DNA of 64,000 nucleotides from Aureliella helgolandensis (GCF_007752135.1 NZ_CP036298.1:1054001-1118000), one strand, 5' to 3'. Counted from the stretch's first letter, positions 35,612 through 45,245 are shown. Notes: generated by a model not told the origin, from the sequence alone. Translations and numbers: made by a program.

Positions 35612-35695
35612 AGTCGCGAAGCGACGCCAGGTGGACTGCGCATCGAACTATGCAGACTATGCAGACGTGACACACCTGCCGTCGCTTCGCGACTG
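35612..35695. repeat. Long inverted repeat with tandem 9-mer in its loop
   Basis: The left arm AGTCGCGAAGCGACGCCAGG (35612 onward) pairs with CACCTGCCGTCGCTTCGCGACT-like sequence ending at 35694, about 22 bases with one mismatch. The loop contains TATGCAGAC twice in tandem (about 35649-35667). It may fold as a stable RNA or cruciform. Confidence 0.7.
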
Positions 35696-35716
35696 ACGGC
35701 CTGTTCGCTACATTTA

Positions 35717-35736
35717 CCAAGGACTGGCGTCCTTGG
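35717..35736. repeat. Perfect 8-bp hairpin
   Basis: CCAAGGAC, loop TGGC, GTCCTTGG. No T-tract follows. A perfect 10-base tandem repeat (CACCTACCAT twice) lies just downstream at 35741-35760. Confidence 0.7.
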
Positions 35737-36231
35737 CTAGCACCTACCATCACCTACCATCGCTTTGCGATTCCGGAAACGGCTATTCCCGTTCGCAACG
35801 TAATGCCATTTCTAGCGAACGACACGGATTACATCGCCAATGTGTCGCCCTCCGCCTCCGGGCTATGTCGCGGCACACGGTCCGCTATAGTTCGCTGTTG
35901 TTGGTAAATCTTCTCACTCGCCCCTGGGTGCGAGTAGGTACAATTGCTCGGTCGCTTGCCTATCCACCGAAGCCTGTGAGGGTACAGGTTTCGATCGGTC
36001 AATTGTTGCCCGGCCTCTCTATCACCACTATACTAAGGCCTGCGGAACCAGACCGATGGGCGAGTCGTCCGCAACACAGGCACAACGTAAGAACTAAGTG
36101 GTGCACACAAGCGGCAGTAATGCCTTTTCGTCACCACAAAGTCTTGGGGCGCCGCCGTGTAACCGTCAACGTTCGTCGGTGAAAACTTTCGGTGAACCGG
36201 CAAGAAATCTCGTCACGTAGGAAACGATTCA

Positions 36232-36684
36232 GTGAGACGCCCTACTATCATCGCTGCCGCGACATTTTTCGTGGTTGTTTTCGCGATTATGTCAACTGCC
36301 TGCGTTATTGAGCCCGTTAAGGCGGACGATCAAAAACTGGACAAAGTTGCACCCGACGAGCTCTATGTGATGCTTTTTCGAGGAGCCCCACTCGAGGAAT
36401 CCGCCGTCCCAGCTCGGGATCACGTTTTGACATTACGAGTACACGGCGAGAAAAGCTTCTCTGCCTGGCTAGGCGACGGTTACCCGAAGCTTGATGGAGT
36501 TATCACTGTCAAGGACACTAAGCTGCATGCAAAACTCAGCGCAGACTTCAATGCTACTGCAGGAACATTTGTTGAGCCGATCCAGAAAGACACACCCATC
36601 AAGCCCAGCCAATCAGGATTCGAGTCTGGGATTCAGCCCTTCTACTTCATTGTCACGAGCGATCCGCTAAGCAATATGAAATAG
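36232..36684 (+). CDS. Hypothetical exported lipoprotein
   Basis: A 150-aa protein with GTG start and AGGA about 10 bases before it. The N-terminus has a hydrophobic stretch followed by MSTACVIEP, a plausible lipobox, so it is probably anchored to a membrane. The remainder is a compact mixed alpha/beta chain (LDKVAPDELYVMLFRGAPL, VLTLRVHGEKSFSAWLGDGYPKLDG) with no family I recognise. The next gene in the same direction is also an exported protein of unknown role. Confidence 0.65.
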   Translation: MRRPTIIAAATFFVVVFAIMSTACVIEPVKADDQKLDKVAPDELYVMLFRGAPLEESAVPARDHVLTLRVHGEKSFSAWLGDGYPKLDGVITVKDTKLHAKLSADFNATAGTFVEPIQKDTPIKPSQSGFESGIQPFYFIVTSDPLSNMK

Positions 36685-36853
36685 AAAAAGGCGGGAGACT
36701 TGTAGTGGCTGCACGCGGCGGTCTACGAACCGACTCACGACGAACCATGGGTTGGACACGGAGCGACCGAAAACGTGTTGCAATAAGTTTGGCCGGTCGA
36801 CTGCCGTCCGGTCAACGCCGTTCGGCGACCCAAACAGGTTACAGGAGATTGTG

Positions 36854-37552
36854 ATGCGAGCCGTGTGGTTGAGGCCCCTATTTATTTTCGCCATTTCCGT
36901 GCTAGCCTCGGGGGACCTATTCGCTCAGCCTTTGTTTCCCAAAACCGAAAGCATCGACAGCTTGGTCGCCAATTCCGATTATATTCTCGTTGCGACACTC
37001 GTGGACTTCCGGACTGGGGCAGAGGCCGACGACCACAGCGGATATGACGTAACCATTGTCATCGATGAATCTCTGAAACAACCGGTCTTGACGGAAGTAC
37101 ACCCGCGGATGTCATTTCACTTCCCCCATCTTGCGTCGGTTCTCAACGACTGGAAAGAGCGTTCGTCTCGTCTGCTGGTGGCGTACGATGAATTCGCTCC
37201 GACGGAGACGAAAGTGATCGAACTAGCACCGGGCAAAGTGGAAGTAATGACGGCGGATTTCGTACTCCTGCGCCAGCCGGATGCCATAATCAAGGCCGCG
37301 AGGCAAATGGCTCGCGGTCTGCCGGTCGGAGTGAAGCGAGTACAAACCTTCAATCTCCATGTTCCGCGCGCGATCGTTGCTGGAACGAAGTGGGAACCGT
37401 ATTACGACATAGGCGGGCATCTCGTTCTGAGCGTCCCCGTTGACGAGCAGCTGAAGAAAAGGGCGCGGGAGTATCTCCGCTCCAAGGAGAACCGACTCAA
37501 GCATTCTGAGGGCGAGCAAGCCCTGCGGTACTTCAAAGCGGACCAGAATTGA
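36854..37552 (+). CDS. Hypothetical secreted protein
   Basis: A 232-aa protein. The start ATG at 36854 has CAGGAG 6-9 bases upstream and gives a signal peptide (FIFAISVLASGDLFAQ). The mature part begins IDSLVANSDYILVATLVDF..., a pattern seen in proteins that carry a beta-barrel of the kind found in 'DUF' secreted proteins with an early 'SDYIVVGTV' motif, but I cannot name a family. The C-terminus is charged (KKRAREYLRSKENRLKHSEG). It is followed by an ISL3 element 112 bases on. Confidence 0.7.
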   Translation: MRAVWLRPLFIFAISVLASGDLFAQPLFPKTESIDSLVANSDYILVATLVDFRTGAEADDHSGYDVTIVIDESLKQPVLTEVHPRMSFHFPHLASVLNDWKERSSRLLVAYDEFAPTETKVIELAPGKVEVMTADFVLLRQPDAIIKAARQMARGLPVGVKRVQTFNLHVPRAIVAGTKWEPYYDIGGHLVLSVPVDEQLKKRAREYLRSKENRLKHSEGEQALRYFKADQN

Positions 37553-37664
37553 AATTGCCGCGATGAACAATGGGATGCAACGGCGTGGCGGTGGTGCGTT
37601 CTTTCCTGATATCAACATAAACTCCCGCCACCCGCTGATCACCAACGTTCGTAAATCAAACAAG

Positions 37665-38970
37665 AGGTTCTTCGGGACTTTTAGGGGTTGAGTTGTAGCT
37701 TTCCACAGTAGAAGAGGATGCAGGTGCGGTAGTTTGCAAAGTTGCGGAAGCCGCGAGCGGCCGACTTGATGGATTGGATTCGGCTGTTGAAACCCTCTGT
37801 GGTGGCGTTGGTAACGCGGTGGCGAAAATAGCTTAGCAAACCGGCCAGATGACGCTTTAGAGTAGCAGCAACTCTCTTGACTGGATCCAATTGACTTCGG
37901 CGTGCCCATCCAAACCAGCGATCAAAGAACTTTTTAGCATTGCCAGCATAGGTGTAGTCCCAGAACCAACGAAAGTGCTCTTTGATGGCCCTTGCCCTGG
38001 ACGTCCTCAGGTCTTGCTCTTGCAATAAGGCTAGGCGTGCGTGGCGATCTTCGTCTAGGTTCTCTGCGTTGTAAAGACAGAGTTGCCTGTTGCCTGCTGC
38101 CTAAGAGGGGTTCGTCCCCTTCCTTCTTCAAGGCTCTGTGTTCGCTTCGCCGCACTTTGTCAACAGCCTCGCCGAGATACTTGGCAAGGTGGAATTTATC
38201 GTGCACAATCTCTGCGTTGGGAGCGTTCTTGTCGGCGCTGGTCATAAACGCCGCCCACATGTCCATCGAAACCGATGCAATTTTGCTGCGTTGCGATTGA
38301 GTCAATGTTTTCCAAAGCGAATCGGCTGCTGTGGTAGTCCTGTCAGGCACCACTTCGAGAACGCGCCGGTTATCGCTGTCGGTCATCGCTGACACATGGT
38401 TGTGCCCTTTACCAAAACTCTTTTCATCCAGCCCAACGTGCTTAATGTCGTCCAGTTTGCGTCGACTGAGGCCTCGGTCTACGGCACGCTTTATGATCGT
38501 ATGCACGGCATCCCAGCTAAGCCCCAGCAAGCAGGACGCGCGACTAAGATTGGCACACGCCTGGAGAACTTCGACAGCGAACGCTTCGAACAAAAGAGTA
38601 GATCGCGAATGCTTGCCCGACCAAGGGACCGCGATGGCCTTCACGCCACACTTTGCGCAGTGAGAACGAGGCACGCGTGCCCGCAACTCTGTCTTGAACT
38701 GCAGCGTGTCTAATTGCCTCCATGTCCATTCAGGAGCAAAGTCCGCTTGGGAGCAAGCAGCCTCGCAATCCGGACAAGTTAGACTGCCCCCCACGTGAGA
38801 AAGCCGAATCGCAATCTGATTGCCAAGCAAGTCTAAGTCTACGTCTTCCACCCGCCATGAATCATCAAGGCCCAATAATGCGCTATAGGGTTCGGTGAGA
38901 TCTTTCATCCCAAAAGAATTACCCAAAACCCATCATTTTTCGACTAGCCACTAAAAGTCCCGAAGAACCT
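37665..38970. mobile_element. ISL3-family insertion sequence, transposase frameshifted
   Basis: The inverted ends match: AGGTTCTTCGGGACTTTTAG at 37665 and its reverse complement ending at 38970. The element is about 1.3 kb and carries one broken transposase gene. ISL3 elements usually make 8-bp duplications; none is clear here, so the insertion may be old or one flank rearranged. Confidence 0.88.
37681..38908 (-). pseudogene. ISL3-family transposase, broken by a 7-bp duplication
   Basis: The N-terminal part has the Zn-finger (CPDCEAACSQ ... HCAKCG), the helix-turn-helix (ANLSRASCLLGLSWDAVHTI), then the DDE Asp residues in HVGLDEKSFGKGH and SVSMDMWAAFM. The frame changes after PLLGSRQQ. The C-terminal part in another frame has the catalytic Glu in TTEGFNSRIQSIKSAARGFRN. 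The cause is visible: TTGCCTG is repeated in tandem at 38083-38096. Removing one copy restores LGSRQLCLYNAENLDEDRH and one continuous protein. The element is therefore inactive on its own unless a full-length copy exists elsewhere. Confidence 0.9.
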
Positions 38971-39070
38971 TAAACGTTAACCGCACGTCGCTTGGGTTCA
39001 GCAACGACAATGCTCAGCGGCTATAATCCGTGGATTCCCTCCATTACGTCACCGTCCGAGGAAACGACGC

Positions 39071-40402
39071 ATGAACTCTATTCTGTCTGTCGCCACAGTC
39101 TGTTTACTCATCCTTTGTCCGCAGTTGAGACTCTCCGCCGACGAGTCACCGGGCGAAAGCGATCCTCGGCCCCAAGAGCGCCAGTTGCCATTCGAGATGC
39201 ACGCGAAAATGACGCAGCTGCCGATTGTTCATGTCGGGCCCGCCGATGCCGATCTAGTGGGCACCGACAATCGGGTGCTTCAAGCCGCCGTCGATTACAT
39301 TGCATCATTGGGCGGCGGAACGGTTGAGATCCTTCCCGGTGAGTATCTGATGCGCGACTCCTTGCATCTGCGATCCAACGTGACGGTCCGCGGGACGAAG
39401 GGCGAAACGATTCTAAGAAAATCGGATGGTGTCGTATCCCCATTGAGTGTCGACGGTGACTTCGGCGAGCAGCAATTTACGGTAGCGGATGCGACGGGTT
39501 TTCAAGTCGGCTTTGGGGTCGCGATTTGGGATCAGAATGCCGGCGGTTTCCATACCTCCGTTGCAAGAATCACAGGGCGAAGCGACAACACCTTCTCGAT
39601 CGATAAGCCTCTGATGGCGGACTGCATGGTCCACAACAAGGCACGAGCGGCCACGGTGTTCCCAGTCGTCAGCGGCTACGACCTGCGCAACGTCCGTGTC
39701 GAAAATCTGGTCATCGAGGGAAACAAGGACGCCAACGTTGAATTGAATGGCTGTCGTGGCGGCGGCATCTTCCTGTATCGCGGTTTTGGAACCGTGATTC
39801 AGAACTGCGAGGTGCGAAACTACAATGGCGACGGGATCAGTTTTCAACAATCCAACGACGTGACAATCGTTGGTTGCCGTAGCGAAAGCAACACGCAACT
39901 CGGTTTTCACCCAGGCAGTGGTTCGCAACGCCCCGTCGTTCAGAACTGCATCGCTCGGCACAACGGGACCGATGGGCTCTTCCTGTGCTGGAGAGTCAAG
40001 CATGGATTTTTTGAGAACAATCTGCTGGAGGCAAACGGACGCTTCGGCATTTCGATCGGACACAAAGACACGGACAACCTGCTGCAGAGTAATCGAGTAC
40101 TCCGCAACGGAGAGGACGGGGTCAACTTTCGAAATGAGACGTTAGGCATGGCCGCGCACCGCAACCGGTTGCGAGACAATGTGATCGAAGACAACGGAAC
40201 GAACGGATCCGCAGCAGGTATTCGGATTCGCGGTGAGACTGACGGATTGGTATTTGAGAACAACGTGATCCGCGATACGCGGCCGAGCGAGAAGCAGTCT
40301 CAAAAAGTTGGAGTGCTGATTGAGAATCAAGTAGGCACGTTGACGTTGCTGGATAACCAAATCGAAGCGGAAAATCCCGTTGAAGACAAACGCGAGAAGT
40401 AG
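39071..40402 (+). CDS. Secreted right-handed beta-helix (pectate-lyase-like) protein
   Basis: A 443-aa exported protein. The signal peptide covers about 1-23 (ILSVATVCLLILCPQLRLSA). LQAAVDYIASLGGGTVEILPGEYLM is the start typical of pectate-lyase-superfamily and Glycoside-hydrolase-28-like helices. Parallel beta-helix coils follow (VRVENLVIEGNKDANVEL, TVIQNCEVRNYNGDGISFQQ, VVQNCIARHNGTDGLFL, LLQSNRVLRNGEDGVNF, LRDNVIEDNGTNGSAAGI). GAGGAAA lies 6 bases before the ATG. It could be a polysaccharide lyase or a binding protein; no catalytic set is clear. It starts 100 bases after the ISL3 element. Confidence 0.88.
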   Translation: MNSILSVATVCLLILCPQLRLSADESPGESDPRPQERQLPFEMHAKMTQLPIVHVGPADADLVGTDNRVLQAAVDYIASLGGGTVEILPGEYLMRDSLHLRSNVTVRGTKGETILRKSDGVVSPLSVDGDFGEQQFTVADATGFQVGFGVAIWDQNAGGFHTSVARITGRSDNTFSIDKPLMADCMVHNKARAATVFPVVSGYDLRNVRVENLVIEGNKDANVELNGCRGGGIFLYRGFGTVIQNCEVRNYNGDGISFQQSNDVTIVGCRSESNTQLGFHPGSGSQRPVVQNCIARHNGTDGLFLCWRVKHGFFENNLLEANGRFGISIGHKDTDNLLQSNRVLRNGEDGVNFRNETLGMAAHRNRLRDNVIEDNGTNGSAAGIRIRGETDGLVFENNVIRDTRPSEKQSQKVGVLIENQVGTLTLLDNQIEAENPVEDKREK

Positions 40403-40475
40403 TAATACGACCCGGGCGATGCCGTGCTACGCTATCCCCGACGCTGGGATCGATCCTACCGGGGACTCGCAGAAT

Positions 40476-41125
40476 ATGTCAGCAATCTCGGATCCAAAAG
40501 GTCACTTCATAACCACTTTGACGCAGATGCTCGTTGCGGGAGGCGCAAAACGGAGAACTTGCGATGTGCGGAAGCGGCGATTGCCATGGCTGCCAGCGAG
40601 GGCACACTGCTGATGCAACTAGCTGAAACGCTGGACTTGGTGTGGCCTCATCCTTCAGCAGGCCAACTCGCAGAGGTGATTCCCTGCGGAGATCCGCATC
40701 AACGGCTGAGCAATGCTTCTGGTCAGTATGGCGTTTTCGTTGTTGCTGGTCTCACGGAGCGTGATCATGACAAGGTATTCGATTCGGCCATTCTGATTGA
40801 CGATTCGCGACAGTGCCTTCGGAGGCATCGCATGTTGAACGAGTGGGAAATCGGCCAACGATGGTACGGTCAAGGCGACTGCCTGAGTGTCGCGCACACG
40901 TCCCTGGGAACGAGTGGTGTCATGATTTGCGACGCTGGTTCGCCTCGGCAAGTTGCGTTGGACCGATGACGGCAGGTCTTTAGAGCGGCAGAACTTGCAT
41001 CGGCTGTTCGATGGTGGTGGCTGCCGATGGCCACGTAGTCCTGCAAGGGCCGTATAGGCCGACGCCGAAACGATTCTGTACTCCGACATCCTAATTGAGC
41101 CACTTCCTGCCCGAGGGACTCTTTG
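40476..41125 (+). pseudogene. Nitrilase / carbon-nitrogen hydrolase pseudogene
   Basis: Pieces of one gene appear in order but in different frames. ITTLTQMLVAGGAK (near 40510) is the N-terminus. After loss of one A in an A-run near 40555, TENLRCAEAAIAMAASEG continues to LTERDHDKVFDSAILIDDSRQ, RHRMLNEWEIG and TSLGTSGVMICDAG. Then a gap follows where about 70 residues are missing. GCSMVVAADGHVVLQGPY resumes near 41005, and ADAETILYSDILIEPLPARG near 41060 in yet another frame. The catalytic Glu (LAETLDL) and Cys (MICDAG) remain; the Lys position (normally KHRK) reads RHRM. It is clearly non-functional. Confidence 0.85.
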
Positions 41126-41130
41126 GCAGT

Positions 41131-41160
41131 CGAGGATTAGGCAGACGAGGATTAGGCAGA
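41131..41160 (+). repeat. Perfect 15-bp tandem duplication
   Basis: CGAGGATTAGGCAGA occurs twice head to tail, right after the end of the nitrilase relic. It looks like a replication-slippage product. Confidence 0.9.
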
Positions 41161-41644
41161 CGTAGGCGCTCGGCTGAGTGGAAGCTGGTGGAGTAGCGTA
41201 TGCATTCGGATGCCGAGTTCGAAGTCGTTTAGGAAACTGCGTTCCGACTCTCAAGACACGCCCTCCTTGGGCAGTTGCCCAACGGAAGAGTTCCTGCAAG
41301 GGGCCCCTTGTAACTCCGCCACCTTCACAGAGCAAGACAAACCACATGCTACTTGTCGGACGGTGGGTTTAGCGGTCGTATCACGCAATTTGGAAAGCCA
41401 CTTCGGCACGCTCGCAACTTAGAGTTCCTGTGGGACGGACCGGCCTCTCTGCTCGCCGACCAACGACGGTTGTGCCCGTCGAAACTCTCATGAGGTCGAG
41501 TGGTTAACGCCAATCAATTACAATATTCAACTCACCTTGGTCTGCCAGCTGGTCCTTTGCGCCTGAAACAATGAAACTCAAACTTCCAGTAGTCCACGCT
41601 GCAGACATAATTGCACAAGATTTTCCACCAACATAGGAGAAGGC
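41161..41644. other. Intergenic, no supported gene
   Basis: About 480 bases. Overlapping frames of 64-70 codons on the plus strand and a longer minus-strand frame crossing the nitrilase relic have no recognisable features. The last 100 bases are AT-richer and probably hold the promoter of the Sel1 gene. Confidence 0.4.
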
Positions 41645-42481
41645 ATGAACAACCTTTTTATAGGAATCACCTGCATCTTAGTATCGGCTGTCGCTGGGTG
41701 TACCCAAACATCCGAGCAAGACCTAGCAGTCAACGAGAGTCGCTCCCGTGAACGTAGCGGCCGGGCAGAGGAAGCCGATACGCCAGATGCCAACTCTCCT
41801 GCACATGATGCTACCGCCCCGGCCGCCTCCACGGCGTCCAGCGTCTCCGCTACTGGCACATCTCCTGACGATTCGTACCAGAACATAGCATCCGAAGAAT
41901 CCACACCAACCATTGACGCTCAGAAGAATTCTGAAGCGGGCATCGCCGCCTACCAAGCCAACAACTTGCCGCTCGCTTTCCAAGAATTTCAAATCGCTGC
42001 ACTGAAAGGACACGCGGATTCACAATTCAACTTAGGGTTAATGTACGAGCAAGGCATCGGTGTTGGTCGAGACGAGACGCAAGCAGTTCTCTGGTACGAC
42101 AAAGCGGCCACGCAAGGGAGCTCGGCTGCACAATTCAATCTAGGAGTGCTTCACGAGAACGGTCGTGGCACTAAGGTTGACTTTGCAGAAGCCAACAAGT
42201 GGTATCGCAGGGCTTCGGTGCAAGGAGATCCACTTGCAATTGGAAACCTGGGCATGCTCTACATCCGCGGAGATGGCGTGCCGGTAAACAAGATTGCGGG
42301 ATTGGCCTTGCTTTTCATGTCTGCAACGATAGATCCATCATCAGACAATCACGCTCGGCGAAACATCACTGGCACTCGCGGTCTATCGGCAGAAATGATC
42401 ACGGCTGCACAGAAACTCTCTGGAGAGCTTAGCACTGCTGAAAACATGCTCGCTTCCCTTGATCAATTCTTAAAGCAGTAG
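41645..42481 (+). CDS. Sel1-repeat lipoprotein
   Basis: A 278-aa exported protein. The signal sequence ends in SAVAGC, a lipobox, so it is probably membrane-anchored. A Ser/Ala/Thr/Pro-rich linker covers about 25-95. Sel1-like (TPR-type) repeats follow: AAYQANNLPLAFQEFQIAAL, HADSQFNLGLMYEQGIGV...QAVLWYDKAATQG, SAAQFNLGVLHENGRGT...EANKWYRRASVQG and PLAIGNLGMLYIRGDGV. Such repeats mediate protein contacts. AGGAGA lies a few bases before the ATG. It has no obvious operon partner. Confidence 0.88.
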   Translation: MNNLFIGITCILVSAVAGCTQTSEQDLAVNESRSRERSGRAEEADTPDANSPAHDATAPAASTASSVSATGTSPDDSYQNIASEESTPTIDAQKNSEAGIAAYQANNLPLAFQEFQIAALKGHADSQFNLGLMYEQGIGVGRDETQAVLWYDKAATQGSSAAQFNLGVLHENGRGTKVDFAEANKWYRRASVQGDPLAIGNLGMLYIRGDGVPVNKIAGLALLFMSATIDPSSDNHARRNITGTRGLSAEMITAAQKLSGELSTAENMLASLDQFLKQ

Positions 42482-43463
42482 GCAGTAGTGGGAAGAAAAA
42501 ACGCTCCGGCTCGCTGCCGATGGCGCGGAGCTTTCCATTCACGACTATCCCTTTGTTGCAGTTTGGGTGTGGCGGGTATAGCGTCCGGCAACGGTAGTGA
42601 TAAGCGGTCTGATACACCGACCGCAATCGCTAGCAAAGGAACCGTAAGCTAATTGACAGCGACTCGGTCTGTACCGGGCTTTCGTTCGCACATAGTGACG
42701 AACCGTCATTCACTGAAAGCCCATGTCACGCCCACCTTACGCAATTTGGGAACCAAAGGTCCGGCCTTCGTTGGAGGGCCACGGATGTCGTCGAGGTGAT
42801 CCTCTAGGCGCGGAGGTCTCCCACATCTGAGGCGGCAAGACCTGAGGTTCTGGTCCACAACCAGAACGTCATAGACTCGACTCCGACGCTCAAGTGTCGT
42901 GGGTTCCTACGCATCACGGTCCGACGAAACGAACACAGCTCCTATGCGAAGCACGTTGCCCCAACCAGTGTGGCTGTGATCAGTCCTTCAGTTTGCGCAG
43001 CGAAGCCAATCCACCGACCAAGAACACCGTGGGAAGAATAGTCGCGCAATGGTCGTGGGAATGTCTCAGATGCTGCGTTCGCCAATACTGACAGCCGCAA
43101 TCGCTGAGACGACGAACAAAACTAGGCGGCCGGGGGGCGCGGAAGCCTTGGGTTTGCTGGCTCTCACTCCATTCGGAGGTGGTGGGGCCCAAGTGCCACG
43201 CATCCGCCAGCGTCTAATCGACCGGGCCGGGGAATCGTCTGAGAGCGATGGCAGGTTCAACTCCAAGCACGGCGAAGACAGCCATCGCATTGCCGACACC
43301 CGCACGAGCCCGGTGTCGGCCCTATCGTTGAAAAAGCGGGCAAGAAAACTCTGAATCTGGCGGGATTGGAACAACAAGTGCAGCGAGTTGAGTAGGGCTC
43401 AGTTTGCGTGTATCCTCGACTGGGCATTGCCTATAACGAGACATTGTCTTAGGAGATTTCGCC
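42482..43463. other. Gene-free 1-kb region with a 37-bp repeat
   Basis: It contains the first exact copy of the 37-bp repeat (42699-42735). Frames at 43049-43377 on both strands give Pro/Arg-rich translations without domains and are rejected. A GC-rich inverted pair (GCTCCG ... CGGAGC, about 42503-42532) might terminate the Sel1 transcript. Confidence 0.4.
42699..42735 (+). repeat. 37-bp dispersed repeat, exact copy 1
   Basis: CGAACCGTCATTCACTGAAA ... ATGTCACGCCCAC, identical over 37 bases to 44085-44121. The copies flank the small Tyr-rich gene at 43464. Confidence 0.85.
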
Positions 43464-43859
43464 ATGATTCGATCCGTCGGACTTACATCTATATTGCTAT
43501 TTACCGCACTCTCGGCGGTGGCCTATGGGCAACAAACCACCTCACCGCGGGATTCGAACGCAGCAGTTGGCTCTGGAGCAACTGGGTTCTACCAGTCGCA
43601 GGTTTACTCGGGAATGAGCGGTACCGGCCAAGCAGGCGTCTCGCAAGGTATTCCGTACTACGTAGAGCCCTCGAGGTTCTACTACAACCGGCCCGCCAAT
43701 TCCGGCTTGCGTTTCGGGCGTCGAAACTATTACGGCTACTACCCGCTGTGGAATGGGCGACCCGCCTATCGCTATGGACCTTACATTTACTATCCCCAGG
43801 TACGCTATCTGGCCCCAGGCGTCACAGAGCACGTTGGCCCATTCATTCCGGTTCGCTAA
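43464..43859 (+). CDS. Small secreted Tyr/Gly/Pro-rich protein
   Basis: A 131-aa protein with AGGAG 8-9 bases before the ATG. The signal peptide covers about 1-22 (ILLFTALSAVAYGQ). The mature chain is rich in Tyr, Arg, Pro and Gly (FGRRNYYGYYPLWNGRPAYR, YGPYIYYPQVRYLAPG). This composition suggests a surface or envelope protein, but I do not recognise a family. It is flanked by the two exact copies of the 37-bp repeat. Confidence 0.7.
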   Translation: MIRSVGLTSILLFTALSAVAYGQQTTSPRDSNAAVGSGATGFYQSQVYSGMSGTGQAGVSQGIPYYVEPSRFYYNRPANSGLRFGRRNYYGYYPLWNGRPAYRYGPYIYYPQVRYLAPGVTEHVGPFIPVR

Positions 43860-44084
43860 ACCAGCCGTATGCCTGGCCGAAAACCGCAGTGACCGTGAGG
43901 CAGCTGAGGCAACCGCGCAGCCAAGGGAGCCGATCAGCCGGGGCAGTTGGTCAGTAGAGTAGCTGGCCCGGCCAGAGGCCGATACAACCATTGCCGCTGG
44001 CGTCAGCCACCTGTTAGCTGACCTATGCGCCGCCAAGCCCGGATGGCGACACAAAACAGTAGTCACGCGTTTCGTGCTAAATGT

Positions 44085-44121
44085 CGAACCGTCATTCACT
44101 GAAAGCCCATGTCACGCCCAC
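44085..44121 (+). repeat. 37-bp dispersed repeat, exact copy 2
   Basis: Identical to 42699-42735 over 37 bases. Outside the 37 bases the flanks differ (TTACGC versus ATGAGCGC after CCCAC). Confidence 0.85.
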
Positions 44122-44597
44122 ATGAGCGCGCAAGTGTAATCACTTTTATTGTCAGATTGACCGCTAAACCGCATGGCGGGCTCTAGTTGAACTTAGGTCG
44201 GGTTGTCCAGTTGAACGCAGTTCGACCGTGCAAGAACTGGTATCGGTCGATGAAGCCGGCGCACTTCGAGTTTGTTCGTCCCAGGCGGCTGTGGAGGCCT
44301 TCCATTGGAGCATCAGGTGCTAGTTCCAATGCTCCAAACACTATCCGAGTGCCGAGGGCTCAATGGGTATCGTCAGAGTGGCTACATGTCCGCTGAGCAA
44401 AACCCGCGAGAAACAAAAGACGGAATTTAGGAGCCGACCTATTGTTTTACATCACCATATGACCCACAATTTCTACCACCGAAATGACTATTTTCTCGCC
44501 AGGGTTTGCCTGTGCCTCTTCCTCTCCGCCTGACATTGGCCATCAGCCGTCATTCACCCGCTCATATCATCAGCTTTACTCCAACGAAGGTTTTACA
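44122..44597. other. Intergenic with a 9-bp hairpin
   Basis: No gene is supported. TTGGAGCAT (44305-44313) and ATGCTCCAA (44329-44337) form a perfect 9-bp stem with a 15-base loop. An in-frame upstream extension of the PEP-CTERM gene exists from 44484 but lacks a signal peptide. Confidence 0.45.
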
Positions 44598-45245
44598 ATG
44601 TTCCGAAATATACTCGCGGTGTATGTTGTCGTTGTCAGCCTGTCCACTTCAGCGTCCGCGGGGGTCATGTCGGCAGACCATGCTACTTTCGGCATCGCCT
44701 CCCTAACACGCGATACGGTACAGGGATTGGATTTTCTCGATTTGACTCTCTCAGTTAACCGCTCATTTAATAATGTTTCAAGCCAGTTTGGAACGGGCGG
44801 TGATTTCGAGGGGTTTCGGTATGCGACTGAAGTTGAAGTGATTAATCTCATTAATAATTATGGATTTACTCCGGGTGCTGTCGTGGGGCAGAACATAACT
44901 GGCTGGGCGTTGTCCGGTGGTTTGGGTGGTTTGACGAACCTTTTGGGTGTCACAAATCTGGATGGACTACCTGAACTTAAGCAAACCATTGGGATTACGG
45001 GCACCTCTGTTCATATTTCCTCCCATAAGTATGTTGAATTGGTCTTCTACTCGGGCCTTATTTCCACGGTATATAATGAACCCGCACTGTATCGCCCCGA
45101 TGGTTATTTCAGTCCAAATTACGGATCATTCTTAGTACAATCGTCATCTGTTGTGCCGGAGCCCGGGAGCATCACCACGTTCGCAGGCTTGCTTGGAATT
45201 GGATTGATTGTACGTCGAAGAAGGCAACGTCTTTCAGACCGCTAA
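44598..45245 (+). CDS. PEP-CTERM sorted exported protein
   Basis: A 215-aa protein. The signal peptide covers about 1-22 (ILAVYVVVVSLSTSASAG). The mature domain is beta-rich (DHATFGIASLTRDTVQGLDFLDLTLSVNRSF...). The C-terminus is the sorting tag: VPEPGS, a hydrophobic stretch (ITTFAGLLGIGLIV) and an Arg cluster (RRRRQR). Such proteins are cut by exosortase and placed at the surface, often with extracellular polysaccharide. GAAGG lies before the ATG at 44598. The 3' end just touches the end of the reverse-transcriptase relic on the other strand. Confidence 0.9.
   Translation: MFRNILAVYVVVVSLSTSASAGVMSADHATFGIASLTRDTVQGLDFLDLTLSVNRSFNNVSSQFGTGGDFEGFRYATEVEVINLINNYGFTPGAVVGQNITGWALSGGLGGLTNLLGVTNLDGLPELKQTIGITGTSVHISSHKYVELVFYSGLISTVYNEPALYRPDGYFSPNYGSFLVQSSSVVPEPGSITTFAGLLGIGLIVRRRRQRLSDR

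Larger units (their letters stand above)
35052..36231. other. Gene-free, hairpin-rich 1.2-kb region
   Basis: No frame shows a domain or good start. Several inverted and tandem repeats are packed in 35612-35760 (listed separately). A 149-codon plus frame and a 118-codon minus frame occur but are Arg/Ser/His-rich chance-like translations. Confidence 0.45.

Noticed and set aside
35397-36182. Two frames of 118 and 149 codons in the hairpin-rich region
   Set aside because: They run through tandem and inverted repeats and give low-complexity translations.
37665-38970. Target-site duplication for the ISL3 element
   Set aside because: The eight bases on either side do not match, so no duplication is claimed.
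40655-41347. 230-codon minus-strand frame
   Set aside because: It overlaps the nitrilase relic, whose conserved blocks are on the plus strand.
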